64,000 bases of DNA from Meghimatium bilineatum (lineage: Eukaryota; Mollusca; Gastropoda; Stylommatophora; Philomycidae): positions 12,439,381 through 12,503,380 of the forward strand of contig CM067314.1 in NCBI GenBank assembly GCA_034231615.1, written 5' to 3'. The translations under genes were made by a program, and so were the position numbers. This document shows, in pieces, positions 53,612 to 64,000 of this stretch. The notes beneath the pieces were generated by a model. It saw only the letters and a list, made by a program, of their open reading frames with translations. It was not told the DNA's origin and ran no database searches. Every line of letters begins with the position of its first letter. Position 1 is the first letter of the stretch.

Positions 53612-53700
53612 GAATAAAATAATTTATTGTAAACACCCTATTTTTGTATGTGATAAAATAATTTATTGTAAACACCCTATTTTTTTATGCGAGATGTGTC
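53612..53700. repeat. 39-bp direct duplication
   Basis: AAAATAATTTATTGTAAACA starts at 53616 and again at 53655. Confidence 0.9.
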
Positions 53701-53795
53701 TGGACAAGTAGACGTTTGATCTATATCGCAAATAGAAGACAATTGAAAATAATAAATGCATTTTTAATTAAAACAATAATTTATATGGTCTATAT

Positions 53796-54333
53796 CAGGG
53801 GTCGGCAACCTATGGCACGCGTGCCACACTTGGCACGCCAAGCAATTTAAATGGCACGCAGATTCTTCACGTTTCCTGTATATAGTGTATTATAAATCGA
53901 TTAGCGGGGTTTCCTAGCTCATTTCGGCACTTGGGAGTAGAAGGGTACCAGCCACAGACTTATCCAGACTTGTTGTAACAGCAGTCTAAGTAGGTCAGGG
54001 GAACAGTCTATATGCGAAATCTCAGAAACTAACGACAACTAGCGAGATCAAAATTGTATTTGATTCTTGCAATGGCAAGGCTCCCATTAATAATAAAAAA
54101 AGTTTTTTTAAAAATCTTTCAAGAAACTCTATTTATTTTAATGTTGTTTATAACTTTACGTATTATTGAATATCACTATATTAATTAATTAAAATATAAA
54201 AATATATATGGTAAATATATGGTAAAATAAGAATAATGACATCGACTTGTATAAAATGATATGTGATGTTGGCATTCTGAATAATTAAAAACCTTAACTT
54301 GGCACACAGTTAGCAAAAGGTTGCCGACCCCTG
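53796..54333. mobile_element. 538-bp hAT-type MITE with 8-bp target-site duplication
   Basis: Begins CAGGGGTCGGCAACCT and ends with its exact reverse complement AGGTTGCCGACCCCTG, a 16-bp perfect terminal repeat. GTCTATAT at 53788-53795 recurs exactly at 54334-54341. Terminal sequence and 8-bp duplication are the hAT signature. The interior is AT-rich and has no transposase. Confidence 0.95.
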
Positions 54334-54477
54334 GTCTATATGATTTTAAATTAACACACACAATTTTAATTGAATGCATGATATATAAGCCGAGATAAAT
54401 GATTTCAAAATTAGACAAAGCGAGCGAAACGTGCTATAGATGTATTTATATATCAATGAGGAGGTTGAATTGTCTAT

Positions 54478-54845
54478 TGTCTTTTCCCAGGTGGTTTGTG
54501 ATCCACTCTTGCCGTTAAGCGTAGGGGTGATTGGAGCTCGAGCTTGCGTTCTATAGCCAGATGTGTGGCCTCGGCTGTGCTATGACCGTGTCTGTACAGG
54601 ATGTCCCTGACGTTTTCTATCCATCTTTTCCGTGGTCTTCCTCTAGCTTTGTACCCTGATCTCATTTGGTTATATGCTTGTACGGGCAACTTTTCGTGAT
54701 GCATTCTCATAATGTGGCCAAACCACTTGATCTGTTCTCTCTCTATGTAATCTGTACAAGATATTATACCTATTCTTTCCCTGATATATTCCTTTCGCAA
54801 TCTATCAAGCCTAGTGACCCCGGCAGCTTTCCTCAAGCATTTTTA
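54478..54845 (-). mobile_element. LINE-J copy 3
   Basis: Continuous frame: LRKAAGVTRLDRLRKEYI, RERIGIISCTDYIEREQIKW, FGHIMRMHHEKLPVQAYNQM, RSGYKARGRPRKRWIENVRD and EATHLAIERKLELQSPLRLT. C-terminal LINE domain only, but undamaged over 120 codons. Confidence 0.85.
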
Positions 54846-55179
54846 TCTCACATGTAACTATCTTTAGAAGGTTTAATCTGCGTCACAAATCCTTTTATTA
54901 TGTTCAGAAATGGCATCACACAAGTGGTCCAGTTTCAGTAATCGAAACAGGAAGGACAGACTGGCTCTGAGTAACTTGTCATAGCGACGCGCAGTGACAA
55001 CTCTAAAGCCTGTTAATGTCGACGCGCAGTGACAACTCTAAAGCCTGTTAATGTCGAAATGTCACGAACTAGCCTCCAAGTACAGGAATTTCCGTTGGGC
55101 AGACAGTCCAGAAATACGGTCGTAACGACTGTATCAATAATAATATGTCTGTATTAATCTGCATAAATAAAGACATCTT
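54846..55179. other. No gene; short direct duplication
   Basis: A 35-bp direct repeat (GACGCGCAGTGACAACTCTA) lies at about 54985-55057. Confidence 0.6.
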
Positions 55180-55815
55180 CATGCATTTATCCATCTTTCT
55201 GAATGTTTCTACCTGTATCCACATATCTAAATAAATGTTTCCACCTGTATCCAACTATCTGAACGAATGTTGCCACCTGTATCACCGAAGTAAATTAATA
55301 TTACCACTTGTATCCATTTGTATGAATAAATGTTTCTACCTGTATCCAACTGTATGAATAAATGTTTCTACCTGTATCCATCTATATGAATAAATGTTTC
55401 TACCTGTATCCAACTATATTAATAAATGTTTCTACCTGTATCCAACTATATGAATAAATGTATCTACCTGTATCCATCTATCTGAATGGATGTTTCTACC
55501 TGTATCCAACTATATGAATAAATGTTTCCACCTGTATCCAATTATCTGAACGAATGTTGCCACCTGTATCACTTAAGTAAATTAATATTACTACTTGTAT
55601 CCATCTGTATGAATAAATGTCTCTACCTGTATACAACTATATGAATAAATGTTTCTACCTGTATCCAACTATATGAATAAATGTCTCTACCTGTATCCAA
55701 CTATATGAATAAATGTTTCTACCTGTATCCATCTATCTGAATTGATGTTTCTACCTGTATTCAACTATATGAGTAAATATTTCTGTCTGTAACCATCTGT
55801 CTGAATGGTTCTTTC
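55180..55815. repeat. 32-bp satellite, left diverged block, about 19 copies
   Basis: CTACCTGTATCCAACTATAT then GAATAAATGTTT, 32-bp steps (for example 55331 and 55363). Aligns along its whole length with the unit of 55955-58585. Confidence 0.88.
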
Positions 55816-55883
55816 TGCCTTTGTTTACTTTTACGGATTACACTATTATCTTTTATTTAACAATATGGAAGAAAGTGTCTACC

Positions 55884-55885
<2 letters not shown>

Positions 55886-55947
<62 letters not shown>
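55886..55947. repeat. (AT)n microsatellite
   Basis: About 60 bp, grown at an ATATAT within a 32-bp satellite unit. Confidence 0.92.
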
Positions 55948-55949
<2 letters not shown>

Positions 55950-55954
55950 CATAC

Positions 55955-58585
55955 GTATATGCATGAAGTGTCTACCTGTATGAGCTTAATGGAACAAAGT
56001 GTAAAAAAATATGTAACCTGTAAGAAATTATATGGATGAAGTGTCAACCTGTATGAACATATATCGATGAAAGTGTCTACCTGTGTGACCACATATCGAT
56101 GAAAGTGTCTACCTGTATGAACACATATGGATGAAAGTGTCTACCTGTGTGAACACATATCGATGAAAGTGTCTACCTGTGTGACCACATATCGATGAAA
56201 GTGTCTACCTGTGTGAACACATATCGATGAAAGTGTCTACCTGTGTGACCACATATCGATGAAAGTGTCTACCTGTGTGACCACATATCGATGAAAGTGT
56301 CTACCTGTGTGAACACATATCGATGAAAGTGTCTACCTGTGTGACCACATATCGATGAAAGTGTCTACCTGTGTGACCACATATCGATGAAAGTGTCTAC
56401 CTGTGTGAACACATATCGATGAAAGTGTCTACCTGTGTGACCACATATCGATGAAAGTGTCTACCTGTGTGAACACATATCGATGAAAGTGTCTACCTGT
56501 GTGACCACATATCGATGAAAGTGTCTACCTGTGTGACCACATATCGATGAAAGTGTCTACCTGTGTGACCACATATCGATGAAAGTGTCTACCTGTGTGT
56601 ACACATATCGATGAAAGTGTCTACCTGTGTGAACACATATCGATGAAAGTGTCTACCTGTGTGACCACATATCGATGAAAGTGTCTACCTGTGTGAACAC
56701 ATATCGATGAAAGTGTCTACCTGTATGAACCCATATGGATCAAAGTGACTACCTGTGTGAACACATATTGATGAAAGTGTCTACCTGTGTGAACACATAT
56801 CGATGAAAGTGTCTACCTGTATGAACACATATGGATGAAAGTGACTACCTGTATGAACACATATCGATGAAAGTGTCTACCTGTGTGAACACATATCGAT
56901 GAAAGTGTCTACCTGTGTGAACACATATCGATGAAAGTGTCTACCTGTGTGAACACATATCGATGAAAGTGTCTACCTGTGTGAACACATATCGATGAAA
57001 GTGTCTACCTGTGTGAACACATATCGATGAAAGTGTCTACCTGTGTGAACACATATCGATGAAAGTGTCTACCTGTATGAACCCATATGGATCAAAGTGA
57101 CTACCTGTATGAACACATATTGATGAAAGTGTCTACCTGTGTGAACACATATCGATGAAAGTGTCTACCTGTATGAACACATATGGATCAAAGTGACTAC
57201 CTGTATGAACATATATTGATGAAAGTGACAACCTGTGTGAACACATATCGATGAAAGTGTCTACCTGTATGAACACATATGGATCAAAGTGACTACGTGT
57301 ATAAACACATATGGATCAAAGTGACTACCTGTATGAACACATATGAATCAAAGTGACTACCTGTATGAACACATATCGATGAAAGTGTCTACCTGTATGA
57401 ACACATATCGATGAAAGTGTCTACCTGTATGAACCCATATGGATCAAAGTGACTACCTGTGTGAACACATATCGATGAAATTGTCTACCTGTGTGAACAC
57501 ATATCGATGAAAGTGTCTACCTGTGTGACCACATATCGATGAAAGTGTCTACCTGTGTGAACACATATCGATGAAAGTGTCTACCTGTATGAACACATAT
57601 GGATGAAAGTGTCTACCTGTGTGAACACATATCGATGAAAGTGTCTACCTGTGTGACCACATATCGATGAAAGTGTCTACCTGTGTGAACACATATCGAT
57701 GAAAGTGTCTACCTGTGTGACCACATATCGATGAAAGTGTCTACCTGTGTGAACACATATCGATGAAAGTGTCTACCTGTGTGACCACATATCGATGAAA
57801 GTGTCTACCTGTGTGACCACATATCGATGAAAGTGTCTACCTGTGTGACCACATATCGATGAAAGTGTCTACCTGTGTGAACACATATCGATGAAAGTGT
57901 CTACCTGTGTGAACACATATCGATGAAAGTGTCTACCTGTATGAACACATATCGATGAAAGTGTCTACCTGTATGAACCCATATGGATCAAAGTGACTAC
58001 CTGTATGAACACATATTGATGTAAGTGACAACCTGTGTGAACACATATCGATGAAAGTGTCTACCTGTATGAACACATATGGATCAAAGTGACTACCTGT
58101 ATGAACACATATGGATCAAAGTGACTACCTGTATGAACACATATGAATCAAAGTGACTACCTGTATGAACACATATCGATGAAAGTGTCTACCTGTATGA
58201 ACACATATCGATGAAAGTGTCTACCTGTATGAACACATATGGATCAAAGTGACTACCTGTATGAACACATATGGATCAAAGTGACTACCTGTATGAACAC
58301 ATATCGATGAAAGTGTCTACCTGTGTGAACACATATCGATGAAAGTGACTACCTGTATGAACACATATGGATCAAAGTGACTACCTGTATGAACACATAT
58401 GGATCAAAGTGACTACCTGTATGAACACATATCGATGAAAGTGTCTACCTGTGTGAACACATATCGATGAAAGTGTCTACCTGTATGAACACATATGGAT
58501 CAAAGTGACTACCTGTATGAACACATATCGATGAAAGTGTCTACCTGTATGAACACATATCGATGAAAGTGTCTACCTGTGTGAA
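55955..58585. repeat. 32-bp satellite, central homogeneous block, about 82 copies
   Basis: Unit CTACCTGTGTGAACACATAT then CGATGAAAGTGT. Two main variant states travel together: GTGTGA...CGATGAAAGTGTC and GTATGA...GGATCAAAGTGAC. The rare variant CCCATATGG has its CCATAT at 56731, 57083, 57435 and 57979, spacings of 352, 352 and 544 bp (11, 11 and 17 units). Confidence 0.95.
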
Positions 58586-58589
58586 CTAT

Positions 58590-58735
58590 TTTGTTTCGCG
58601 TTCTTATTAAAATCCCACCGAATCTATCTTGTAGCAGGATGTTCATTTCTAGATTTTTTGGTAAATGTATTCCAGGAAACGGAAAATGAGTTTTATTTGC
58701 ACGAATGGCCCGAGACATATGACTTCGGTGTGGTA
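58590..58735 (-). mobile_element. SINE-B, strongly diverged, inside the satellite
   Basis: TTGTAGCAGGATGTTCATTT, TTTATTTGCACGAATGGCCC and GAGACATATGACTTCGG are in SINE-B order. Satellite units resume at 58740. Confidence 0.55.
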
Positions 58736-58846
58736 TGAGTTCGTATGGATGAAAGTGTCTACCTGTATGCACCTTTAACGGAGATCGGAAACCTTTTTCA
58801 GGTCAGTTTTCATGATTCAGCTCTTGTCTGGTAGTATTAGGTCAAA

Positions 58847-59112
58847 GGGAGCAGTTAGCGCAGTGGTTAGCGCACTGGCTTCGCATATGAGTGGTCCTGG
58901 GTTCATTCCCCAGTTGCGGCGGAAATGTTTTCAGATCGCAACGGCTCCCAGGTCGACCCAGCCTTAAATGGGTACCGGATTAATCCGGGAAGTAAAGACT
59001 GCGAGGGAGAGGAGATGGCTACCGCCCTCATTTGCAGAGCCTGTGAAATGTGAGATCGCTAACATCTCACACCCCTACGGCATTAATAAATGCTATGGGT
59101 TACTTTACTTAC
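58847..59112 (+). mobile_element. SINE-C, full-length, tRNA-derived, 12-bp target-site duplication
   Basis: GGGAGCAGTTAGCGCAGTGG carries A box TAGCGCAGTGG. GGGTTCATTCCCC is the B box. Body has GGTCGACCCAGCCTTAAATG and CTGCGAGGGAGAGGAGATGG. The end is GGGTTACTTTACTTAC. TATTAGGTCAAA at 58835-58846 recurs at 59113-59124. Confidence 0.9.
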
Positions 59113-59124
59113 TATTAGGTCAAA

Positions 59125-59797
59125 AACGTTTTTTTCTTATTTCAATGGAGTTTAAATTATTGTTTCTAGAGTTCGGGGACCCGTGCACAGTGCTTTGAGA
59201 TAAGTTTGGTGGGTCAGATTTGGCTCACACATGACCTATATTGATGAAAATTTCTACCTGTATGTGCCTTTATGGTTCAAAGTGTCTACCTGTGTGCACT
59301 TTATGGATGAAAGTATTAACCTGAATGAGATTATATGCACGAAAGTAGCTACCTGCAATATGTTTTTAAGTAGGCAACGTTGCACATCCCAAGCGTACAG
59401 GAACCCCACCAGAAGGTTCAAAGTTCTAACAATTCCACCTCATTTTATTTGACTTGAAGTGACATAAAAATCTGCCTTGTCTCATCAAAAAAGCCTCTAG
59501 CTTTTCCCTAACAACAAAGACTGACTTTGATGGGGCTGATAGGATTTCTGCAAACCATTTTCAACATCAAAGTGACTCCTGTTTTCACCTTAAAATGTTA
59601 ATGACACATATAAATATATACATCGTTTTTCTTTCTCTCCATGTCTATCGCTCTCTACTTCTTCTCGTTCTTATTCAATAGATGATGAATTCATTTAGTT
59701 CGCAACTTGTTATCTCGGATAAGTTTTTCATGTTCGCATAATTTCTTGGCAGAGTGCATATGTTTTATATATAATTTTTATTTTTACTATTGGACCA
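59125..59797. other. No gene; few satellite relics
   Basis: About three diverged 32-bp satellite units at 59235-59360 (TTTCTACCTGTATGTGCC and similar). The rest is unassigned. Confidence 0.5.
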
Positions 59798-60385
59798 TAA
59801 CACATCTAGTTTTATGTGTGTTTTGTTTGTGTTTTTGTTCATATGTTTCACTCATATGTTTGATATTTACTTGAGACGCTTACACATCTAGTTCTATGTG
59901 TCTTTTGTTAGTGTTTTGTTCATATCTGTCACTCATATGTTTGATATTTACTTGAGACCCTTACACATCTAGTTCTATGTGTTTTTTGTTAGTGTTTTGT
60001 TCATGTTTCATTAATATGTTTGATATTTACTTGAGACCCTTACACATCTAGTTCTATGTGTTTTTTGTTAGTGTTTTGTTCATATCTGTCACTCATATGT
60101 TTGCTATTTACTTGAGACCCTTACACATCTAGTTCTATGTGTCTTTTGTTAGTGTTTTGTTCATATCTGTCACTCATATGTTTGCTATTTACTTGAGACC
60201 CTTACACATCTAGTTCTATGTGTCTTTTGTTAGTGTTTTGTTCATATCTGTCACTCATATGTTTGCTATTTACTTGAGACCCTTACACATCTAGTTCTAT
60301 GTGTCTTTTGTTAGTGTTTTGTTCATATCTGTCACTCATATGTTTGCTATTTACTTGAGACCCTTACACATCTAGTTCTATGTGT
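59798..60385. repeat. 81-bp minisatellite, about 7 copies
   Basis: CTTACACATCTAGTTCTATG, TGTCTTTTGTTAGTG and CACTCATATGTTTGCTATTT recur in 81-bp steps (59880, 59961). Confidence 0.9.
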
Positions 60386-60429
60386 CTTTTGTGCGTTTAT
60401 CGTTCAGTTGTTCCCATCTTATATATTGT

Positions 60430-60755
60430 ATTAATGTGTCAACAGTGCGTACCGTTTTTTGATGTCTTGTTTCTTACCCTGGGGTGATGTTCTAGACGCT
60501 GGTTGGCCATGTGAGATGGAACATGCTGTTCAGCTGGAGTGGCTGCGATATATTCTGCGTACCATATATTCAGCACTCGGGAACATGAAGAGGGTTCTTC
60601 TCCAGAACGATAAAGCAATAATTCATATTTCTAAAGTGGTTCTTGGAAAACTCACGAAATTAGATGAAATCAAAGGATTGCGGGGTCCATCGAATACTCC
60701 CAACCTTGTATTCATACGGTCATATGTATTTTATATTTCGGTCACAACAGATTAA
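60430..60755 (+). pseudogene. mariner/Tc1-type transposase C-terminal remnant
   Basis: Frame from 60459 reads KRVLLQNDKAIIHISKVVLG, KLTKLDEIKGLRGPSNTPNL and VFIRSYVF. It fits the mariner block LL-DNArpHis-vv--kl-el...l-HPpySPdLapsDyhLF, with the catalytic DN pair turned into ND and the HPPYSPD block into RGPSNTPN. Heavily decayed, so the match rests on spacing and a few residues. Confidence 0.5.
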
Positions 60756-60759
60756 AACA

Positions 60760-61105
60760 CTACACATGGGAATCTCGTTGAGGTCATCAAATAAACCACA
60801 TGGGAACAAACATTGAGGTCATCAGAAAAAACAACAACCACATGAGAACACTCGTTGAAGTCATCAAATAAATCAATATGGAACACGCGTTGGTCATCAA
60901 ACAAACCATTTGGGAACACTCGCTGAAGTCATCAAATAAATCACATGGGAATATGCGTTTAAGTCATCAAATAAATCACACGGGAACACGCGTTTAAGTC
61001 ATCAAATAAATCACATGGGAACACGCGTTGAAGTCATCAAATAAATTACATGTGGGAACACGCGTTTAAGTCATCAAATAAATCACATGAGAACACACGT
61101 TGTCT
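60760..61105. repeat. About 35-bp minisatellite, about 10 copies
   Basis: CACATGGGAACACGCGTTGA then AGTCATCAAATAAAT. Confidence 0.88.
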
Positions 61106-61232
61106 TCAAATGTTAACATTGGTTTCTCACCATATTGTATCTGGAGTCTACAAAATGGCACTGTTTTTCCATACCAGATCTAAATTTTTGAGATATAGGC
61201 GTATAAATATATCAATATGTATTTACATCGTA

Positions 61233-61460
61233 TAGTGAAGTGCATTGCCGTGTGGTTAGAGCGCCTTTCTCTTTGAGATCCTTGGTTCAATCCACGGTTG
61301 AGACATTTTTTTTTCTTCTCGAGGTAAAATCAAAATCCTTCCTGTACATGTCGCAGCGTCTGCTATGACAAATCGGCCTTTATTTCCACATCCCATAGAA
61401 ATCCTTCCTGCGCTTCTTCACGAGAAAATATGCAGTAACGAAAGTAAAGATTAACCGATC
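61233..61460 (+). mobile_element. tRNA-derived SINE or tRNA pseudogene
   Basis: GTGCATTGCCGTGTGGTTAG (A-box-like) and CTTGGTTCAATCCACGG (B-box GGTTCAATCC), followed by a T-run and an unrelated body. Confidence 0.55.
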
Positions 61461-61489
61461 AAATAAATCATTAAAATATCCCAAATTAT

Positions 61490-61995
61490 TATTGGATGAA
61501 TGTGTTTACCTGTATGAACATGTATGGATGAAAGTGTTTACTTGTATGAACATATATGGATGAAAGTGTTTACCTGTATGAACATATAGGGATGAGTGTG
61601 TCTACCTGTATGAACATATATGGATGAAAGTATCTACCTGTATGAACATATATGGATATATGTGTGTACCTGTATGAACATATATGGATGAAAGTATCTA
61701 CCTGTATGAACATATATGGATATATGTGTGTACCTGTATGAACATATATGGATATATGTGTCTACCTGTATGAACATATATGGATATATGTGTCTACCTG
61801 TATGAACATATATGGATATATGTGTCTACCTGTATGAACATATATGGATGATAGTATCTACCTGTATGAACATGTATGGATATATGTGTGTACCTGTATG
61901 AATATATACAAATAAAATTGTCTACCTGTATGAACATATTTAGATAAAAGTGTCTACCTGTATGAACATATTTGGATGAGTGTGTCTATCGCAAG
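61490..61995. repeat. 32-bp satellite, right block, about 15 copies
   Basis: CTACCTGTATGAACATATAT then GGATGAAAGTGT or GGATATATGTGT. Step is 32 bp (61637, 61669). It is the same family as 55180-58585. Confidence 0.9.
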
Positions 61996-62389
61996 CGGAA
62001 AGTCTGAATCAGATCAACCACCATAAAACAGTAACTCCTAGTAGATGACAAGTCTATGTAGTGTCTTTTCTCTCGTGGCAGCCCATTAACATTTCATCTA
62101 TATGATTTTTACCCCCTCGGAGCTGGAGACTTCTGTAGAGAACATAAAGCTCTCGAAAAAACTCTTCAATGTGCAGACGTATAGTAGGAATATTTCCGTC
62201 TATTCACACGATAGTTTTATTGTTGTGCTAACAACGAGTGTCTCCATGTACTGTATACAAAAGCAAATATACTACGACTGTTCAAATTCAATGTAATATT
62301 TTGATTAATTCATTTGATTTTATATGATTGGAAGAATTAGAAAATAACAAATACACTAGAGAAGAAACTACATTCATTTGAAAATAAAA
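61996..62389. other. No gene recognised
   Basis: AACTCCTAGTAGATGACAAG near 62030 recalls the SINE-D 3' part but is too short to call. The 64-codon frame at 62102 has no known domain. Confidence 0.4.
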
Positions 62390-62720
62390 AACTTAGAAAG
62401 CTTGTAAATATTGGTTGGGATAAATTCAAGTCAAACAAGCAAGTTAGAGAAGACACCAAACAGCAATATTTTTCTACAACAATAAGAAGAAAACGATGGA
62501 TATATCAGATATTTACTTAGAATAAATGAAAACAGACAGCAACAATAAGCATTAAAATGAGTATCAAATGGTAAAAGAAAAAGAGAAAGAGCGACTTTGA
62601 GCAGAATAATCGTCAAAGACTATGGGTCTTAACAGCATACAGGAATTATACACAGTAGCATCACATCGTTCGAACTGAAGAACTCTGGTTTCTACCCTAT
62701 GTGCCATTAAAAAAAAGTAA
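62390..62720 (+). mobile_element. LINE-C copy, 3' coding end
   Basis: AGAAGACACCAAACAGCAAT, TACTTAGAATAAATGAAAAC and ACACAGTAGCATCACATCGT match 30470-30778, with frameshifts. It runs straight into an inverted SINE-C. Confidence 0.8.
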
Positions 62721-62723
62721 AGT

Positions 62724-62982
62724 AACCCATATCATTTATTAATGGCGTAGGGGTGTGAGATGTTAGCGATCTCACATTTCAGAGGCTCTGCAAATGAGGG
62801 CGGTAGCCATCTTCTCTCCCTCGCAGTCTTTACTTCCCGGATTAATCCGGTACCCATTTAAGGCTGGGCCGACCTGGGAGCCGTTGCAATCTGAAAAACA
62901 TTTCCGCCTCAACTGGGGAATGAACCCAGCACCACTCAAATGCGAAGCCATTGCGCTAACCACTGCGCTACGCGGCTCCCGA
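62724..62982 (-). mobile_element. SINE-C, copy 3
   Basis: Minus strand GGGAGCCGCGTAGCGCAGTG (A box TAGCGCAGTGG), GGGTTCATTCCCC (B box) and the same body as 58847-59112. Confidence 0.88.
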
Positions 62983-63404
62983 GAAGCGTAGAAACGGCTC
63001 TGATTCGGCTCTAAAGAAACATATATTGTTACAAAAGCTCTATTGCTCTTAATTGTGAGAGGATCAGAACAAACACACAACACAGTACATTCTCTCGCGC
63101 AAGCGTATATGTTCTACACACAACGTGTTCTAATGTCAACCATCCACTTCTTCCTTAACCTCAGAATGCGAACACAGACACTAGAACTTTCTCAAACACC
63201 TGTCTTAGAGTTAACATCCCCTCTGACATTCTTGAACAGAAGTAATCAGTCCTCATACCTGACAACTTCCAACACTCATCAAAGTGGACTCATAACGACA
63301 TAATTCTTCACAGAAATGTATTGCATTTTCACAAGATTCACACGCAAAAACTAACCGGCAGTTCATTCCACATTCTTCTCACGGTACACATGGTTATCAT
63401 TTTA
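62983..63404. other. No gene recognised
   Basis: An 86-codon open frame at 63043-63303 has no family resemblance I know. Confidence 0.4.
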
Positions 63405-63490
63405 GTAATGATGATGATGTTGATGATGATGTGTTGATGATATTAATGATGCAGATGATTATTATGATAGTGATGCTGCTGCTGATGATG
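63405..63490. repeat. (GAT)n-rich microsatellite
   Basis: ATGATGATGTTGATGATGAT and similar. Confidence 0.85.
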
Positions 63491-63499
63491 ACCATTACT

Positions 63500-63660
63500 C
63501 TTCTCTTCTTCAACGTTCATTCTCAAACTCCCGCTGGATCTCTCTTACAGCAGGACAATAATCCTACTAGATCTCCAGCAGGATGTAGTCCAGAGAATAG
63601 AAATGCGTTGTGTCGCCGTTTTATTTGTGCTAATGGCCTGGCATATCCGTCTTTCAGCGG
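63500..63660 (-). mobile_element. SINE-B, well preserved
   Basis: CTTCTTCAACGTTCATTCTC to AATGGCCTGGCATATCCGTC on plus, the full SINE-B layout on minus, with GTCGCCGTTTTATTTG and CAGCAGGATGTAGTCCAG. Confidence 0.85.
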
Positions 63661-64000
63661 TATATTACCTTTCATGTAGGTAAGATAAACAGAACAGAAA
63701 TTAAGAAAACATATCAATGTAAAGAATGCAACTTGCAATTGCAATCTGACAATATCTGCCCTTTACCAGAATACATCAAGTCGGTAATCTTGACAGGAGA
63801 TTAAAGGTTAAAGTTCACCGAAAAGGTTAAAATATTTGTAAAATCTGATAGTTACAGGGAAGAAGTATTTCCCTTTCAGATAAATCAAGTTATTTTTCAG
63901 AATAGGTCCTACGCATAGATCCTAATTGATGTATCGGCGTATATTATGCGTTGACAGCCAATGAAATTCACGGAAAGAGTTGAAGCCGTCAATATTAAGT
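63661..64000. other. No gene recognised
   Basis: Nothing supported. Confidence 0.5.

Overview
The window looks like intergenic, repeat-dominated nuclear DNA from an invertebrate animal. It is AT-rich and intron-scale spacing is everywhere. It contains many 5'-truncated non-LTR retrotransposons (LINEs) with short microsatellite tails, tRNA-derived SINEs, a Penelope-like element (PLE) GIY-YIG fragment, hAT-type MITEs, mariner remnants, and a very high load of mini- and microsatellites. A mollusc or similar lophotrochozoan is my best guess from this mix and from TTAGGG/TTAGG-type interstitial repeats, but nothing proves it. I found no convincing host protein gene, rRNA, functional tRNA, CRISPR array or bacterial operon. 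All longer open frames are transposon fragments or read-through of stop-free tandem repeats.

Layout. 0-4.2 kb: nested LINEs and SINE-A, a SINE-D, a mariner transposase remnant carrying a 64-bp tandem array, and a 207-bp hAT MITE. 5-9.2 kb: LINE-L and another LINE, each with a large minisatellite grown inside its coding sequence (21-bp and 55-bp units). 9.5-16.4 kb: a dense LINE/SINE graveyard with a nested RNase H LINE. 16.6-23.2 kb: LINE with 23-bp array, 30-bp array, PLE end, an unrecognised 1.33-kb GC-rich retro-insertion, and LINE-K with a 14-bp array. 23.5-24.1 kb: telomere-like repeat block. 24.6-29 kb: 28-, 53- and 41-bp arrays. 29-38 kb: SINEs, LINE-L/C/H/K/J fragments, a 1.5-kb TAG-rich tract. 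38.8-41 kb: 38-, 35- and 22-bp arrays. 41-54.9 kb: further LINE-G/K/J copies, SINE-F, several minisatellites and a 538-bp hAT MITE. 55.2-62 kb: a 32-bp satellite domain with a 352-bp higher-order period. 62.4-63.7 kb: a LINE-C/SINE-C composite and a SINE-B.

Two themes deserve attention. First, at least six tandem arrays lie inside identifiable transposon coding sequence, with the transposon reading continuing on both sides and the repeat unit itself being transposon codons: mariner at 3 kb, LINEs at 5, 6-8, 17, 22.7 and 47.2 kb. This argues that transposon coding sequence seeded minisatellites in place. Second, at least eleven retro-insertions still show readable target-site duplications of 7-17 bp, so much of the order of insertion can be reconstructed.

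Element names used here (SINE-A to F, LINE-C to L) are local labels for this window, not database names. The LINE C-terminal regions look RTE-like or similar, but I did not assign clades formally.
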